From positions 1,684 through 12,918 of the forward strand of contig JAOXYB010041693.1 in the NCBI GenBank assembly GCA_028565635.1: DNA of 11,235 nt, written 5' to 3'. Position numbers and translations under genes: made by a program. This DNA is from Phoronis ovalis (taxonomy: Eukaryota > Phoronida > Phoronidae). Positions 6,201-11,235 of the stretch are shown piece by piece. The notes beneath the pieces were generated by a model. That model searched no databases and was not told the origin of the DNA. It was given only the letters and a program-made list of their open reading frames with translations. Within the stretch, counting starts at the first letter, position 1, and every line of letters begins with the position of its first letter.

Positions 6201-8904
6201 AAAGAAGTTTATAGTTCCAATAAATTGTGTCAAATGGTACTCACTCCCCTTAAATGGCAATTTCTGATTATCACCTAACAAAACGAAATATGGCAAGAAT
6301 GGAAGAATAAGAACCATAAAATAATATACAAATTAGTGCTCAAATAGCTTTGCACCATCGCAAAATAGTCTTCTCAAAAACCTTTGTTTTAGTTCATATT
6401 TTAAGCAGGCAATTTGATTTTTATATACCAAGCAGTCATGCCTTTGATCCTAAAAGCCTTAGAACGTTGCTCAACATTGCTCAACATCAAGTACAAAATT
6501 GCCGGAATAACCTCACTCCAGCATGGCCAATAATACCTTTGTGTGAAAGAAAACACTTCCTGTAGTTGAAAAAACCCCGTCTTTTTGATCAATTTCAAAA
6601 GGCAGTATTAACAAATATAGTAGATGTTGAATAATTAGGAAATATTTTAAGGTATAATTCAGGAAAAAATGCATTAAAGCGACAAAAAACTGAAGATTTC
6701 AGTGTCTTGTGGTTGCATACAAAATTGCCTGAACAATATCAGTGAGCAATAACACCCTGGAGTCTTACATAACATGTACGTGGCACGTCATGACGCTGTC
6801 TGATACCGGAAATACTGTGTTCCGAAATACTGAATGCTGATTGGCTAATTCCACAAAAGCATGAACTAACAATAAATAATTATTTATTAATATTATAAAC
6901 TTCATTAACAGTGAATTACGTTGTGAATTTCACGAACTTTGGATTGCTAGTTTTTTCAAACTATAACTTTATTTTTGTACGAAATTACATGACAAAACAC
7001 CTTAATAATAAACAAGCCTGGATGCGAATTGTGCATGCTTCTCACCTGTTGGTGTATTCTCATCTTTTTTGTCTTCATCAGAATTCTCCCAGTTATCCTA
7101 ATTAAATAAATAAAGAGTTGTATTCATATTCTAGGGCCAGTGATAAATTTAGATCTCTTAAAACATGTACTAAATGCCATAGTGGCTATTATGAGCTTGA
7201 GGTCAAAGGGTCAAATGTTATGTTAAATGCAATTATTCAGGAACATGCCAGAATGTTTGTATTACATAAAAATTGGGTAATTTTGTTGATTTGTAAAATT
7301 GGTATGGCTCGTACAAATCTACACAGTTTGTGTACTATGATTAAATATCTTAAATAAATTAACATGTTCCTTAATAAAATGTGGAATATCCTTAGAAAAA
7401 CCGTAAGTGTAGAGAACCATGGATTATATGCTAAGAGGGACTTTCCAACCACGTGAAACCCATACCACCATATCTTATCTTACTTATTAGACACCTTTGA
7501 TCTGCATGAGACCTGTCAGTGTCAAACTGTCAGTGCTCCTCCCAATTTAATACAGTAGAATAAAATTTACTAGTAAGTACTAATTTATGCGCGTTGGCAG
7601 TCTAGTTCAAAATATTTAGTTTAGACCCACGCGGAAAGAAATATTTATTGATCATGGAGTATGATCATTTAAAATAACATCAACATAAATATTTACTGCT
7701 GTGATGACAGGGCAGCACAGCATTTTCGCCACGTCGGTGGCGTATGAATAACCAACTCAATCAGGAACCAGAAGCTTGTGTGATCAATCAGAGTGAATGC
7801 TGGGCATATTGTGACGACAATCAGAGTGAATGCGGGGCATAAAGTAGTCCTGGCTTCATGAACCTACTAATGTAGGGTCATGGCCCAGATAGTGTTAAAA
7901 CCAGTAGAAGTAGGCCTCTTGCAAAAACACTCACCATATGTCAAAAAATTCAAATCAAAATTGTTGTCTTGTTTATCTCTGATACCCGTTCTTGTGTTAT
8001 CTGCCACTTGAAGCTTGAATAATACTCCTCAAGGTAACTTTTAAGCTTCAAGTGGCAGATATCACAAGAAAGGGTATTAGAGATAAACAAGACAACAATT
8101 TTGATTTGAATTTTTTGACATACGGTGAGTGTTTTTTGCATGAGGCCAACTTCTACTGGTTTTAACACTATCTGGGCCATGACCCTATGGTAGTAGGGCC
8201 ATGAAGCCAGGACTAGGCACATAGTGAAAATCCATGTCCGGACATATAACCACTATGTTAATAATAATATTTGGTCTCATTTTCTAGCTAACCTCTATAT
8301 AAGAGTGGTCATCGTCAGGGTACCTACAGCCGTACAGGTCTTCCTCAGTTCTTATATGTCCCGTAAGGAGACACAACTGCCGTCTTACATAGTCAACCAA
8401 GTCACGTCCAAGTCCCCATACTTTTCTCTTTTTTTTGGGTACTCTAGAATTTTCTGTTGAACATTTGTGCAGTTTGACAGCCAGGAAGCAGAATCGATGT
8501 TACAGCTGTCCTGTCTAGAGATCTCCCGACCTTGTTAATTGCGTACGTACTAATAGTAATATTAGACCATTGAAGTTGCTATTTTTCTGTTGTATGTATT
8601 TAGTACTTGCAAATCATTTTACCTAAACGCTGATCTTGAACGTAAGTAAATCATGAATTTTTGGCGCGAAACAGCGAAATTTAGTAAGAGAATGAATGAG
8701 GAAGACATGCGAGTCATTATACCGGTATATCGTCCTCGTCTTCGCCTTCCCACTTGTCAGCTACGGCTACATCTCTTACACCAACATCAGGCTCAAAATC
8801 TTCGTCATCTGAAAAACATAAACAAGTACGAGATCAGAGATGGAAAACCAGGAAAAATTGTACAAAATATGGGAAAAGTTTGTACACGCACCCCAAGCAG
8901 ACAT
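144..8904 (-). CDS. EIF3J: Eukaryotic translation initiation factor 3 subunit J, 3'-partial, 8-9 exons
   Basis: eIF3j is a loosely attached subunit of the cytoplasmic eIF3 complex. In the family it binds the 40S subunit near the decoding site and influences mRNA recruitment and release. Visible blocks in order: acidic N-terminus starting MSAWDDEDFEP with DKWEGEDEDD (about residues 22-31) and DNWENSDEDKKDE (about 34-46), a Lys/Glu-rich helix (KKKKPLKERIQEREEKKK), TPEEEMADKLRLQKMQEESD, GVDAMNP, a TSHYYASFLDNLFRDLCVG segment and an EDIKKI...TLASEK segment. All exons join in compatible phases without a stop, giving 200 codons (213 with the tentative exon at 3850-3888). Human eIF3j is about 258 residues. 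Only the Lys-rich, acidic C-terminal tail ending near DDFM is missing, expected left of position 1. The start ATG has purines at -3 and -1 and gives the family-typical Trp within the first residues. The call rests on remembered family sequence, but agreement over many separate blocks makes it firm. Confidence 0.96.
218..1047 (-). other. EIF3J: eIF3J intron between exons 7 and 8
   Basis: A GT-AG intron of 830 bp, AT-rich. I see no ORF, element or conserved motif beyond a small inverted repeat of AATCCAAA and TTTGGATT around 875-930. Confidence 0.85.
1048..1105 (-). CDS. EIF3J: eIF3J coding exon 7 (YYASFL...RDLC block)
   Basis: The acceptor GCATTTCAG|ACCTCC and donor GGA|A-GTAAGT bound 19 codons plus one base. 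The product TSHYYASFLDNLFRDLCVG matches the human SLYYASFLEVLVRDVCI segment, part of the helical region that forms the eIF3j dimer. Phase is 0 in and 1 out. Confidence 0.94.
1106..1492 (-). other. EIF3J: eIF3J intron between exons 6 and 7
   Basis: A GT-AG intron of 387 bp with a perfect GTAAGT donor. Nothing else is recognised in it; the 68-codon minus-strand ORF here is chance. Confidence 0.85.
1493..1608 (-). CDS. EIF3J: eIF3J coding exon 6 (GVDAMNP block)
   Basis: The acceptor is TTAACTTGCAG|GCATTT, with entry phase 1. The product reads ISNDELAGRHGVDAMNPKT then an EEFDQFREAIRKKLTEFE helix, aligning with the YGIDAMNPSS...FGKLLKDKI region of the human subunit. The donor GAA|GTAAGT is a perfect consensus, phase 0. 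Confidence 0.94.
1609..1892 (-). other. EIF3J: eIF3J intron with apparent GC-AG boundaries
   Basis: The donor reads TTTAG|GCATGC and the acceptor CTTGCAG|GCATTT, phase 1, 284 bp. The length of protein between the flanking conserved blocks fits other eIF3j proteins when the GC donor is used. Confidence 0.6.
1893..2001 (-). CDS. EIF3J: eIF3J coding exon 5 (TPEEEMADKLRLQK block)
   Basis: The acceptor is CTTCTTGGCAG|GAAGAA. Thirty-six codons plus one base encode EEEARKLMTPEEEMADKL followed by RLQKMQEESDLELAKEAL, closely matching the human LTPEEQLADKLRLKKLQEESDL region. The coding similarity stops at TTAG, followed by GCATGCC rather than GT. A GC donor there gives phase 1, matching the next exon. 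See the separate finding for the alternative GT donor 43 bases downstream. Confidence 0.93.
2098..2374. mobile_element. MITE-like element with about 55-bp terminal inverted repeats
   Basis: The left end (CCTATTTCTTGAATCATTGG, then AGCG, CACCCAC and ATTCACAC at 2098-2150) is mirrored by the right end (2316-2374), whose reverse complement begins CCTTACTTTATGAATCATCG and contains GAGCG, TACCCAC and ATTCACAC. Both ends are flanked by TA (2096-2097 and 2375-2376), fitting a TA target duplication. The internal 165 bp has no ORF, so it would depend on a transposase encoded elsewhere. It lies in an eIF3J intron (intron 5 if the 3850-3888 exon is used, otherwise part of the single 2002-4920 intron). 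Confidence 0.75.
2397..2408 (+). repeat. Poly(C) run of 12
   Basis: Twelve consecutive C lie just right of the MITE-like element. The length is probably polymorphic or prone to sequencing error. Confidence 0.9.
2503..2590 (+). repeat. Dispersed repeat, copy A
   Basis: The stretch from ATTATTATTTT through ATGCTATCAAGCAAGCTGTA to GTTTGTTATTAATATTGGTA matches 4660-4750 at about three quarters of positions in the same orientation. A polymerase III A-box-like sequence follows 47 bp later. Boundaries are uncertain. Confidence 0.65.
2963..2970 (+). promoter_or_regulatory. TATA box of a possible nested plus-strand promoter
   Basis: TATAAATA is set in a GC-rich patch (2911-2989) unlike the AT-rich surroundings and sits between GGGGG and CCCCC runs. 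TCA at 2989-2991, about 28 bp downstream, is a plausible initiator. A consensus donor GTAAGT follows at 3033. It lies antisense inside an eIF3J intron. It could serve a small nested gene or be a leftover LTR promoter; neither is proven. Confidence 0.45.
3850..3888 (-). CDS. EIF3J: Candidate 13-codon eIF3J exon (possibly a cassette)
   Basis: The stretch is bounded by GATGTTCAG|GAATTA and CATCAG|GTAATA. It is 39 nt long, phase 0 at both ends and stop-free, encoding ELFDLAQPEDDHQ. It fits exactly between exon 4 (ends phase 0) and the next exon (begins phase 0), where the human protein also has a short acidic Pro-containing linker. Because phase is 0/0 it could be included or skipped without breaking the frame. 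Evidence is splice sites, phase and acidic composition only. Confidence 0.55.
4229..4350 (+). repeat. Diverged tandem duplication with GGGGAGAT core
   Basis: GGGGGAGATCATAATTTTTA...TTTAACAACTGTCC at about 4233 is followed by AGGGGAGATAATTCTTAG...TTTAACAGTTTTCC at about 4302, roughly 70 bp further on. The copies are clearly related but degraded. The AGGGGAGATAA word is one I associate with molluscan intronic DNA; this is an impression, not a measured statistic. Confidence 0.5.
4660..4750 (+). repeat. Dispersed repeat, copy B
   Basis: This is the diverged partner of the copy at 2503-2590. Corresponding landmarks are ATTATTATTTTCC, ATGCTGTCCAGCAACCTGTA and GTTTGTTGTTAATATTGGTA. It lies in the intron 5' to the candidate exon at 3850-3888, on the transcript strand of eIF3J in antisense. 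Confidence 0.65.
4921..5012 (-). CDS. EIF3J: eIF3J coding exon 4 (Lys/Glu-rich helix)
   Basis: The acceptor CATTGTAG|ATGTCC was preferred over the nearer TCCAG|GTAAAG because only the former continues the phase-1 donor of exon 3; the alternative runs into a stop. The product contains KKKKPLKERIQEREEKKK and ends in EEKKRR, a charged probable coiled coil. The donor is AGG|GTAGGT, phase 0. Confidence 0.92.
5013..7045 (-). other. EIF3J: eIF3J intron between exons 3 and 4
   Basis: A 2033-bp GT-AG intron containing the 485-bp diverged fold-back and a less AT-rich patch at 6775-6850. Short ORFs on both strands at 6350-6598 overlap each other and look like chance. Confidence 0.85.
5641..6125. repeat. 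Diverged fold-back element of about 485 bp
   Basis: The left half (from ATGAAAAATTACTTTTACAC, through ATGATTATGCAATCAGCAA, CACTTTTTTCAAGACACAA and TCTCAGATTTTTATAATTAT) reappears as the reverse complement in the right half (TTGCTGATTACATAATCAT, TTGTGTTTTGAAAAAAGGGA, AAAATCTGAGA, AAAGCAACTTTTCAT). The halves match at roughly three quarters of positions with indels, nearly to the centre at about 5885. Ends are approximate. No coding potential was found. It is an old non-autonomous element in eIF3J intron 3. Confidence 0.8.
7046..7097 (-). CDS. EIF3J: eIF3J coding exon 3 (DNW segment)
   Basis: The acceptor TTTAATTAG|GATAAC and donor ACAG|GTGAGA bound 17 codons plus one base. The product DNWENSDEDKKDENTPT continues directly from ...DEDDIP, as in other animal eIF3j proteins, where a DNW/DSW motif follows the WEGEDED block. 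Phase is 0 in and 1 out. Confidence 0.93.
7697..7742. repeat. Two small adjacent hairpins
   Basis: TGCTGTG (7697-7703) pairs with CACAGCA (7716-7722), and CGCCAC (7727-7732) pairs with GTGGCG (7737-7742) around a GTCG loop. They sit in a GC-richer patch upstream of the fold-back element. No function can be assigned. Confidence 0.6.
7785..7840 (+). repeat. 23-bp direct repeat, two copies 33 bp apart
   Basis: CAATCAGAGTGAATGC followed by TGGGCAT (7785-7807) and by GGGGCAT (7818-7840) differ at one position. The second copy ends five bases before the fold-back element at 7845. Confidence 0.85.
7845..8215. repeat. Long fold-back element, 172-bp arms, 26-bp loop
   Basis: The left arm 7845-8016 and right arm 8043-8215 are reverse complements with about 11 mismatches and one 1-bp indel (about 93% match), mostly toward the outer ends. 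The arms start TAGTCCTGGCTTCATG and end CATGAAGCCAGGACTA, so a TA dinucleotide bounds each side, as expected for insertion of a mariner-type MITE. It encodes no protein: the 90-codon ORF crossing it reads the same sequence on both arms. It lies within eIF3J intron 2 and would form a very stable hairpin in the pre-mRNA. Confidence 0.92.
8723..8808 (-). CDS. EIF3J: eIF3J coding exon 2 (acidic WEGEDED segment)
   Basis: The acceptor is GTTTTTCAG|ATGACG and the exon encodes 28 complete codons, including DKWEGEDEDDIP, the hallmark N-terminal motif of eIF3j. The donor CCG|GTATAA is weaker than consensus but gives phase 0, and the reading frame closes with a stop directly behind it. The intron before it is only 83 bp (8809-8891). 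Confidence 0.92.
8892..8904 (-). CDS. EIF3J: eIF3J coding exon 1 (13 nt of CDS)
   Basis: This exon holds the start codon, three more codons (MSAW) and the first base of a split Asp codon. The ATG context is CCAAGATGT. The donor is TGGG|GTGCGT, phase 1. Joining to the next exon restores MSAWDDEDFEP, matching the short W-containing acidic start of animal eIF3j. The 5' UTR must lie just to the right, but its start could not be located. Confidence 0.85.
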
Positions 8905-9792
8905 CTTGGATTTTGTGTTCTCGCAAAATTTCGTTTTTCCAGAGATTTCGATAAAGAACTCTTCTCATTTTGAAGTATCATTTTTATGTTTCGGAGTAGG
9001 CGCTTGTGTCGAACGCATATAAAAAAAACAATGTAGGTTACCTCAAAAACAGAGTTTCAGAGTGTTTTTCAACTTTATTAACTCAATAATTTTACAATCT
9101 GTCGTTTCTTAATGTCTTTTCATATAGTTTTGACGAAAATGTTACCTTGCACAGTATCGGTTACCTTGCACTAGTGTTTCCAACCAAGCCAATGACAGCT
9201 GAGAATGCGACGGCACGCCTAAGTATTGAACAAGAACGGGATATTTCCCCGATATTTCCCAAAATCCACGAGATGGAAAACGTTCAGTTGACGAATCAAC
9301 TTTCGTAGTTTACTCCTTTTGCACGGTGGGTACTTAAATGTGCGAAATATATGACTTACAGAATGTGTTTGTTGTCCTAACCTATAACCAACGCCATATA
9401 CCTATAGGGCTAGGGCTAGGCATAATTATATATTATCGTATTACGTAGCCGTCTTACTCCTATGGCTATAGCCCTAATAATAGGCCCAACATCCAGACGT
9501 ATTAGTCCGAACACTTTTCTATTCAAAAACTATCGTCTTTCGAAATTAGCAAAAACTCGCCGTTGCGATGATATTTTTCATTCAGCAAGATTACCGTGAT
9601 GTTATTTATCATTAAGCAAAGAAAGTACAAATCGCCAAAGATACTGGAAGCAATCCCGGGAAGTAATGTAACCGCGTGCGTACCTACGTTTCTACTTTTT
9701 AATACGCAAATGTTAATACCTAAATGACACTTGGATTCACTAATAAGACATGTTTTTTTGTTTAAGGAACCACTGCATTTTGAATACATAGC
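8905..9792. promoter_or_regulatory. Head-to-head intergenic region, presumed bidirectional promoter
   Basis: These 888 bp separate the start codons of eIF3J (leftward) and the FAM221B-like gene (rightward), so both promoters and 5' UTRs should be here. Visible elements are a CCAAT box at 9189-9193, a perfect 12-bp direct repeat GTTACCTTGCAC at 9141-9152 and 9160-9171, and GATATTTCCC twice at 9240-9249 and 9251-9260. No clear TATA box is placed for either gene. The region is somewhat richer in CpG (9200-9300) than the introns. An 88-codon minus-strand ORF here looks like chance. Confidence 0.6.
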
Positions 9793-9870
9793 ATGAGTGG
9801 GAATCCACCAAGGCCATCGGGAAGGAGCAGACAGGATTTGAAATCTGGGAATGGAGCTAGGATAAAACCG
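9793..9870 (+). CDS. FAM221B: FAM221B-like gene, coding exon 1
   Basis: Twenty-six codons (MSGNPPRPSGRSRQDLKSGN then GARIKP) end at donor CCG|GTGAGG, phase 0. The upstream in-frame TGA at 9781-9783 excludes a longer N-terminus within this exon. Confidence 0.8.
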
Positions 9871-10861
9871 GTGAGGTTATATATGAAATAAATATAACAC
9901 TTATGAAATGTATTTTTTTTTGTTAAATAGAACTATGAAGTTTGAAAAAATTATTTCATTATTTTTTTGGTTATAATGAATACAAATATATACTTACTAT
10001 TAGATAATCATGCGGTTAAATAAGTAACAAAAAGCAACAATATTATATTGGGTATCATATCCACAGTTCCTCACCCTGATCAGCATGTGCTCTGTTTACT
10101 GATGGAATTGTTCTATATCTATCTCCAGGGTGGAACAAATGCTCCAAAATCTGCAGGCCGAGGGTCAGCCAGTAAAGCAGTAATTTCTAGACCTGGTCAG
10201 TCCAGTAAAGCAGTAGTACCTAAACCTAGTCCAGCCAGTAAAGCAGTCGCATCCAGAGCTGGACCATCTAGTCGACAAATGTTGCCAAGAGGAATGCAAG
10301 AACCTCCAAAATTCCATGAAGTGATTGATCCCATAACTGGGCAAAAAATATTGGCTCCTGAAGGTATCAGTCTAACTCTTGGAGTGTTTTTTTTTAAATG
10401 TATGCTCAAATAATTTTAAAACAAAGTCACATTATGAGAATTATTAATTATTGCGAAGGTGATACCTCATTAATAAACTATGTTATATGATAGAAAGTTG
10501 TGTAGACTACCTAATAAATTAATCAAATTTTTGTGATTTATGATTGACATTAATTTATTAAGGACATGCACAGAAAATCTAGCTCACTTTATGATGTCTC
10601 GGACAAAGATGTTCTTTGTTATGTGTTGGTACCCTGCAAACTCCTTACTATTGTGAAGCATTGTTGTATAAAATAATAAATTCACTTTTTAGTAAACTAT
10701 CTATGTTCTGTCACAAACAGGATACACCATGCGACCAATTGTTCCTGCCAAGAGCTATGATGTTGTTTCCATGGCTAAAGCAATGAATGATGATTTTGCG
10801 CCAAAAGTCAAAAAACTATTTGACCCTGAACGCGAAGCTGCTATTTCTGCTCAACAAACAG
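9793..10861 (+). CDS. FAM221B: FAM221B-like protein, N-terminal part, 3'-partial, three exons seen
   Basis: Exons 9793-9870, 10129-10363 and 10721-10861 join in phases 0 and 1 and give 151 codons. Residues about 1-95 form a basic Ser/Ala/Gly/Pro-rich, probably disordered leader (MSGNPPRPSGRSRQDLKS...) with three 11-residue SKAV repeats. A conserved-looking segment follows: PKFHEVIDPITGQKILAPEG, YTMRPIVPAKSYDVVSMAKAM and VKKLFDPEREAAISAQQT. I read the latter as the region preceding the Cys-rich domain of FAM221B-type proteins, which are poorly characterised and testis- or cilia-associated in animals. The Cys-rich part itself would be right of the window, so the family call is a moderate-confidence recollection, while the gene structure is firm. 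An in-frame TGA 12 nt upstream fixes the start ATG, which has A at -3. No signal peptide or membrane segment is visible. Confidence 0.65.
10129..10363 (+). CDS. FAM221B: FAM221B-like gene, coding exon 2 (with 11-residue repeats)
   Basis: The acceptor is ATCTATCTCCAG|GGTGGA and the donor GAAG|GTATCA. There are 78 codons plus one base, phase 0 in and 1 out. It carries the SKAV repeats and then PRGMQEPPKFHEVIDPITGQ. The open frame extends upstream to an ATG at 10048, but that is intronic; the branch/pyrimidine tract and AG at 10127-10128 support splicing. Confidence 0.85.
10169..10267 (+). repeat. In-frame 33-bp minisatellite, three units
   Basis: A 13-bp core CCAGTAAAGCAGT recurs without change at 10169, 10202 and 10235, an exact 33-bp period. 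The encoded 11-residue units are SKAVISRPGQS, SKAVVPKPSPA and SKAVASRAGPS; a decayed SRQMLPRG follows. The second half of each unit has diverged while the core is identical. Confidence 0.9.
10364..10720 (+). other. FAM221B: FAM221B-like gene intron 2
   Basis: A GT-AG phase-1 intron of 357 bp. The only structure seen is a perfect 12-bp AT-only inverted repeat, TAATAAATTAAT (10512-10523) and ATTAATTTATTA (10549-10560). Confidence 0.8.
10721..10861 (+). CDS. FAM221B: FAM221B-like gene, coding exon 3
   Basis: The acceptor is TCACAAACAG|GATACA and the donor ACAG|GTAAAT. A split Gly codon precedes YTMRPIVPAKSYDVVSMAKA, then MNDDFAPKVKKLFDPEREAA. Phase is 1 in and 1 out. The next exon would begin in the intron-bounded region beyond 11235. 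Confidence 0.85.
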
Positions 10862-11235
10862 GTAAATCTAAGATTAATATTTTCATTGCTTCTTATGTGA
10901 AAATATATTTTTAGCATTATTTTGTAGCATTTTAACCTGAGTGAATAACATTGGACTGTCAGAATACTTTCTGATCACTATTGATCACTAGTTACCAGAC
11001 CTTACAGTTAGATGATCTAACTTATTCACACATCCAGTGTATAGGTTTCTAGCTTGCATTCGAGGCAGTACGCCATCACAGAGTGAATGATGCATGCTGC
11101 TGCAAATCGACAATTTCTGAAACCATCACAATTATCATTGGTGTATTGTTGTAAAAAATTATAATACACCATGCAATATGAAAACTTGTTAGGCCTTATG
11201 TTTGTATTAAAAATTAGCATATATATATACATATA
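10862..11235 (+). other. FAM221B: FAM221B-like gene intron 3, 5' part
   Basis: It starts with GTAAAT and runs off the window. It contains a short GGTGTATT/AATACACC hairpin near 11140-11170, a doubled TGATCACTA around 10972-10990 and an (AT)n-rich end at 11215-11235. No exon is seen. Confidence 0.7.

Larger units (their letters stand above)
7098..8722 (-). other. EIF3J: eIF3J intron between exons 2 and 3
   Basis: A 1625-bp intron with a weak GTATAA donor. It holds the 371-bp fold-back, the 23-bp direct repeats and the paired small hairpins. ORFs at 7118-7357 and 8224-8460 on the plus strand carry no recognisable domain. Confidence 0.85.

Noticed and set aside
6350-6598. Overlapping ORFs of 71 (plus) and 65 (minus) codons
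   Set aside because: Intronic, no recognisable motif on either strand, and no splice sites in agreement with either gene.
7118-7357. 79-codon plus-strand ORF with a CxxC pair
   Set aside because: One CxxC (TKCHSGYY region) is not enough for a zinc finger; intronic, antisense, no promoter or splice support.
7950-8222. 90-codon minus-strand ORF
   Set aside because: It spans both arms and the loop of the fold-back element, so it is an open frame created by the palindrome.
8224-8460. 78-codon plus-strand ORF and nearby CTATATAAG word
   Set aside because: No domain. The TATA-like word lies inside the ORF, and the shared GGTCATCG with the block at 2989 is only 8 bp and may be chance.
8653-9022. 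Three overlapping plus-strand ORFs of 60-106 codons
   Set aside because: They lie antisense to eIF3J exons 1 and 2; their openness comes from the coding sequence on the other strand.
9400-9485. Telomere-like GGGCTAGGGCTAGG and its partial mirror AGCCCTAATAATAGG
   Set aside because: Only two GGGCTA units and an 8-9 bp inverted match; too short to call a telomeric tract or a functional hairpin.
9523-9789. 88-codon minus-strand ORF upstream of the FAM221B-like gene
   Set aside because: No recognisable domain, lies in the shared promoter region opposite the start of the plus-strand gene, and has no supporting splice or composition signal.
10197-10409. 70-codon minus-strand ORF
   Set aside because: Shadow of the FAM221B-like exon 2 on the opposite strand.
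11215-11235. (AT)n run at the right edge
   Set aside because: Simple AT-rich sequence in an intron, cut by the window end.

Overview
This is an AT-rich, intron-rich stretch of an invertebrate animal genome, most likely a lophotrochozoan such as a mollusc. The taxon call is inference from the two proteins, the intron structure and the many small repeats. I found no bacterial operon, CRISPR array, complete tRNA or rRNA. None of the intact ATG-started ORFs longer than 60 codons that lie outside the two genes below looks like a real protein.

Most of the window (144-8904, minus strand) is the gene for translation initiation factor eIF3 subunit J. I rebuilt it from small exons with compatible splice phases. 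In order of transcription they are 8892-8904, 8723-8808, 7046-7097, 4921-5012, a tentative 13-codon exon 3850-3888, 1893-2001, 1493-1608, 1048-1105 and 144-217. Together they give 200 codons (213 with the tentative exon). They contain the family's WEGEDED and DNW motifs, the Lys/Glu helix, the TPEEEMADKLRLQK block, the GVDAMNP block and the YYASFL...RDLC block. The last coding exon lies left of the window. One intron (1609-1892) appears to use a GC donor.

About 890 bp upstream, head to head on the plus strand, a second gene starts at 9793. Its exons 9793-9870, 10129-10363 and 10721-10861 encode a basic Ser/Ala/Lys-rich leader with three 11-residue repeats, then a conserved segment resembling FAM221B. 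The rest of it is right of the window. The interval 8905-9792 should hold the promoters of both genes and carries several small direct repeats and a CCAAT box.

The long eIF3J introns hold the unusual material: a 371-bp fold-back element with 172-bp arms about 93% matched (7845-8215), a more diverged fold-back of about 485 bp (about 5641-6125), a 277-bp MITE-like element with TA-flanked terminal inverted repeats (2098-2374), two diverged copies of a dispersed repeat (about 2500-2590 and 4660-4750), and a TATA promoter-like block on the opposite strand (2915-3038) that may drive a nested transcript or be an LTR remnant. I found no convincing new biological system. The best leads are the long intronic hairpin, the nested promoter, the GC-AG intron and the extra phase-0 exon.
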